From: Chitinophagaceae bacterium
GTDB lineage: Bacteria > Bacteroidota > Bacteroidia > Chitinophagales > Chitinophagaceae
Assembly: GCA_003167015.1 (NCBI GenBank)
Contig: PMUF01000594.1
Coordinates: 6,015 to 15,125 of the forward strand
Direction of reading: 5' to 3'
DNA length: 9,111 bases
In this document: piece by piece, positions 8,041-9,111 of the stretch
Layout: every line of letters begins with the position of its first letter
How positions within the stretch are numbered: position 1 is the stretch's first letter
Notes under the pieces: model-generated
Seen by the model: the letters and a program-made list of their open reading frames with translations, nothing else
Databases searched by the model: none
What the model was told of the DNA's origin: nothing
Translations under genes and position numbers: made by a program

Positions 8041-8070
8041 GGATTGCATAATTTTGTGCAATCCTTATTT
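8041..8070 (+). terminator. Hairpin, probable terminator of the GH2 transcript
   Basis: A perfect 8-base inverted repeat, GGATTGCA (8041-8048) and TGCAATCC (8057-8064), extends inward by one G-U and one A-U pair to leave an ATTT loop. It is followed by the T-rich TTATTTTAT. It begins 54 bases after the GH2 stop. Arm quality and position support an intrinsic terminator, although the tail is interrupted by A residues. It could also be the relic edge of the decayed gene that follows. Confidence 0.5.
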
Positions 8071-8267
8071 TATCCTTTCTGCACAATTACGTTAGGTTTG
8101 AGAAGCCGGAAACAAATCGTATCTTCGAAAGAGAAATTGATAAGATTTCAGGAAAATCGAATACCATGAATATTTTTGAACAAGTCGCGGAAATCAGGGC
8201 TGAAGAAGCCTTGGCGAAGGGCATTGAAAAAGGCCGCGAAATAGGATTCGCTCGACAATATCATTGA
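8052..8267 (+). pseudogene. Remnant C-terminal tail of an Rpn / PD-(D/E)XK nuclease-transposase family gene
   Basis: The frame ending at the TGA at 8265-8267 is open back to a TAA at 8049-8051. It reads as part of a larger protein: NYVRFEKPETNRIFEREID, then a basic linker, then NIFEQVAEIRAEEALAKG and IEKGREIGFARQYH. The aromatic/charged segment leading into E/K/G-rich IEKGRE repeats resembles the C-terminus of Bacteroidota Rpn-family (recombination-promoting nuclease / putative transposase) proteins, recalled by eye and not searched. No N-terminal nuclease domain precedes it: the frame closes upstream and GH2 ends 65 bases away, so this is a 5'-truncated relic. An ATG at 8166 could give a 33-residue peptide (8166-8267). 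The usual longer tail after the GRE repeat is missing, and the abrupt RQYH end suggests an additional frameshift. The alternative is a genuine small protein gene using that ATG. Confidence 0.5.
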
Positions 8268-8283
8268 AGACTGCATCATTGAC

Positions 8284-8310
8284 AACTGCTCTTTCCCGGG
8301 CAGTTTTTTT
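8284..8310 (+). terminator. Intrinsic terminator downstream of the nuclease remnant
   Basis: AACTGCTC (8284-8291) pairs with GGGCAGTT (8298-8305), eight pairs including one G-U, around a TTTCCC loop and directly followed by a T run to 8310. This is a textbook Rho-independent terminator, 16 bases after the TGA of the remnant frame. It would also insulate the following glycosylase gene, whose ATG is 34 bases further on. Confidence 0.75.
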
Positions 8311-8344
8311 ATATCATTTTGGCGATTTTGTATTACTTTTTATC

Positions 8345-9111
8345 ATGAAACGGATCATGCTGACTCCTTCACAGGCCCGGAAAATCATCCTTCATGCGGC
8401 GGGCTTATCCAAACGGGCGCAGTTTGGCAAAGGCAGGGAAGCGGTCTACAAACTCATCGACCATCTCGGGTTTGTCCAGATCGATACCAACGCTATTGTC
8501 GAGCGTGCACATCATCATGCTATTGCATCGAGGGTCCCTGACTACAAACCGGAGTGGCTGGATGAGCTGCAGGCAGATGAAAGGATCTTTGAATTCCTGA
8601 CCTATGCCGCGGGCTACATGCCGATGGACGATTTCCGGTTCTCGCTGCCGGTGAAGGCCAGCTTTTTGGCTCAAAGAAAACCCATGACCCAAGCGGAAAT
8701 CAACCTGATGAAGCGAGTGCTGGACAGGGTTTCGCGGGATGGACCGCTGATGGCAAAGGATTTTGAAAATGACAGGGTAGAGGCCAGCAGAGGTTGGTGG
8801 GACTGGCGGCCATCGAAGATTGCCCTCGAGCGGCTGTACTTTGACGGAAGTCTGATGACGACGCGAAGCAAGGAGTTCCATAAGATCTATGATTTACCTG
8901 TTAATCTCCTCCCGGGCGATATCGATGTAACGATGCCTGGGCCGGAGGAATTTGCCCGGCAGGTGATCCGGCGAGGGTTGAAGGCGCTGGGGATAGCCTA
9001 TGTAAAGGACATCGCCTGGCGGGCACGGTTCGCTCAACCTAATTTAGTGAAGACGGAATTGGAAAAGCTGGTAGCGGAAGGTGAGGTTTGTCCCGTGGAG
9101 ATCGAAGGGTT
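8345..9111 (+). CDS. ycaQ: YcaQ/AlkX-type winged-helix DNA glycosylase (HTH_42), 3' end outside window
   Basis: The frame runs from ATG 8345 through the right edge: 255 codons of a protein usually about 400 residues long. The start MKRIMLTPSQARKIIL matches the family opening; a second ATG four codons on is possible. The family comprises tandem winged helices that unhook DNA interstrand crosslinks and remove bulky alkylated bases. The decisive motif is Q45-I-D47 in GFVQIDTN: Q-phi-D is the signature of the YcaQ/AlkX branch, whereas antibiotic-cluster AlkZ enzymes carry Q-phi-Q. It is followed by VERAHHH (52-58) and SRVPDY (62-67). The GWWDWRPSKIALERL segment (about 150-164) matches the conserved E. 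coli YcaQ region GWWEWKP. It is a cytoplasmic repair enzyme. The preceding terminator suggests its own promoter, but none is clear in the 34 bases before the start. The C-terminal half cannot be inspected. Confidence 0.9.
   Translation, partial: MKRIMLTPSQARKIILHAAGLSKRAQFGKGREAVYKLIDHLGFVQIDTNAIVERAHHHAIASRVPDYKPEWLDELQADERIFEFLTYAAGYMPMDDFRFSLPVKASFLAQRKPMTQAEINLMKRVLDRVSRDGPLMAKDFENDRVEASRGWWDWRPSKIALERLYFDGSLMTTRSKEFHKIYDLPVNLLPGDIDVTMPGPEEFARQVIRRGLKALGIAYVKDIAWRARFAQPNLVKTELEKLVAEGEVCPVEIEG

Noticed and set aside
8093..8100. Exact match TAGGTTTG to the Bacteroidota -7 promoter consensus TAnnTTTG
   Set aside because: It lies within the apparent coding remnant (codons for V-R-F-E in NYVRFEK), so the match is explained by coding sequence, and no TTG -33 element sits at the usual distance. 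It could still act as a promoter, but I would not call it.
8405..8881. Minus-strand 158-codon open frame
   Set aside because: It is antisense to the YcaQ-like gene, whose plus-strand translation carries clear family motifs.
1..9111. CRISPR arrays, tRNA or rRNA genes, complete insertion sequences, attachment sites
   Set aside because: No regularly spaced repeats, no tRNA- or rRNA-like sequence, no transposase gene with terminal inverted repeats and no target duplications were seen on reading through both strands by eye.

Overview
The window looks like chromosomal DNA from a member of the Bacteroidota, probably a Chitinophagaceae-like soil or plant-associated organism. The evidence is the protein types (a TPR-sensor histidine kinase of the kind common in that phylum, a secreted GH2 glycosidase, an Rpn-type nuclease tail) and the near absence of Shine-Dalgarno sequences in front of clear starts. 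Family and genus are inference only; there is no rRNA or marker gene here.

Layout: (1) 1-596, minus strand, the N-terminal two thirds of a secreted serine beta-lactamase-like hydrolase, cut by the window edge. (2) 680-3163, plus strand, three intact genes: a bacterial ferritin, a class I fructose-1,6-bisphosphate aldolase and a classical SDR oxidoreductase. The last two are 12 bases apart and probably cotranscribed. (3) 3208-5091, minus strand, converging on the SDR: a TPR-containing membrane histidine kinase without an adjacent response regulator. (4) 5092-5208, a short AT-rich divergent promoter region. (5) 5209-7986, plus strand, a secreted LacZ-architecture GH2 glycosidase, followed by hairpins that look like terminators. 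(6) 8052-8310, what appears to be the C-terminal tail of a broken Rpn/PD-(D/E)XK nuclease-transposase gene, ending in a good intrinsic terminator. (7) 8345 to the right edge, plus strand, a YcaQ/AlkX-type winged-helix DNA glycosylase, cut by the window edge.

Most of the window is ordinary core or housekeeping content: iron storage, central carbon metabolism, redox, sensing and DNA repair. The part that looks accessory is 5092-8344. It is visibly more AT-rich than its flanks (about 40-43% GC in two hand-counted 60-base lines of the glycosidase, against about 50-67% in four lines of flanking genes). It holds a lone glycosidase without SusC/SusD partners and a nuclease remnant, which suggests past insertion or local decay. 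I did not find a convincing undescribed multi-gene system. The best leads are that block, the GH2 enzyme lacking the usual LacZ metal-site residues, and the divergent orphan kinase-glycosidase pair.
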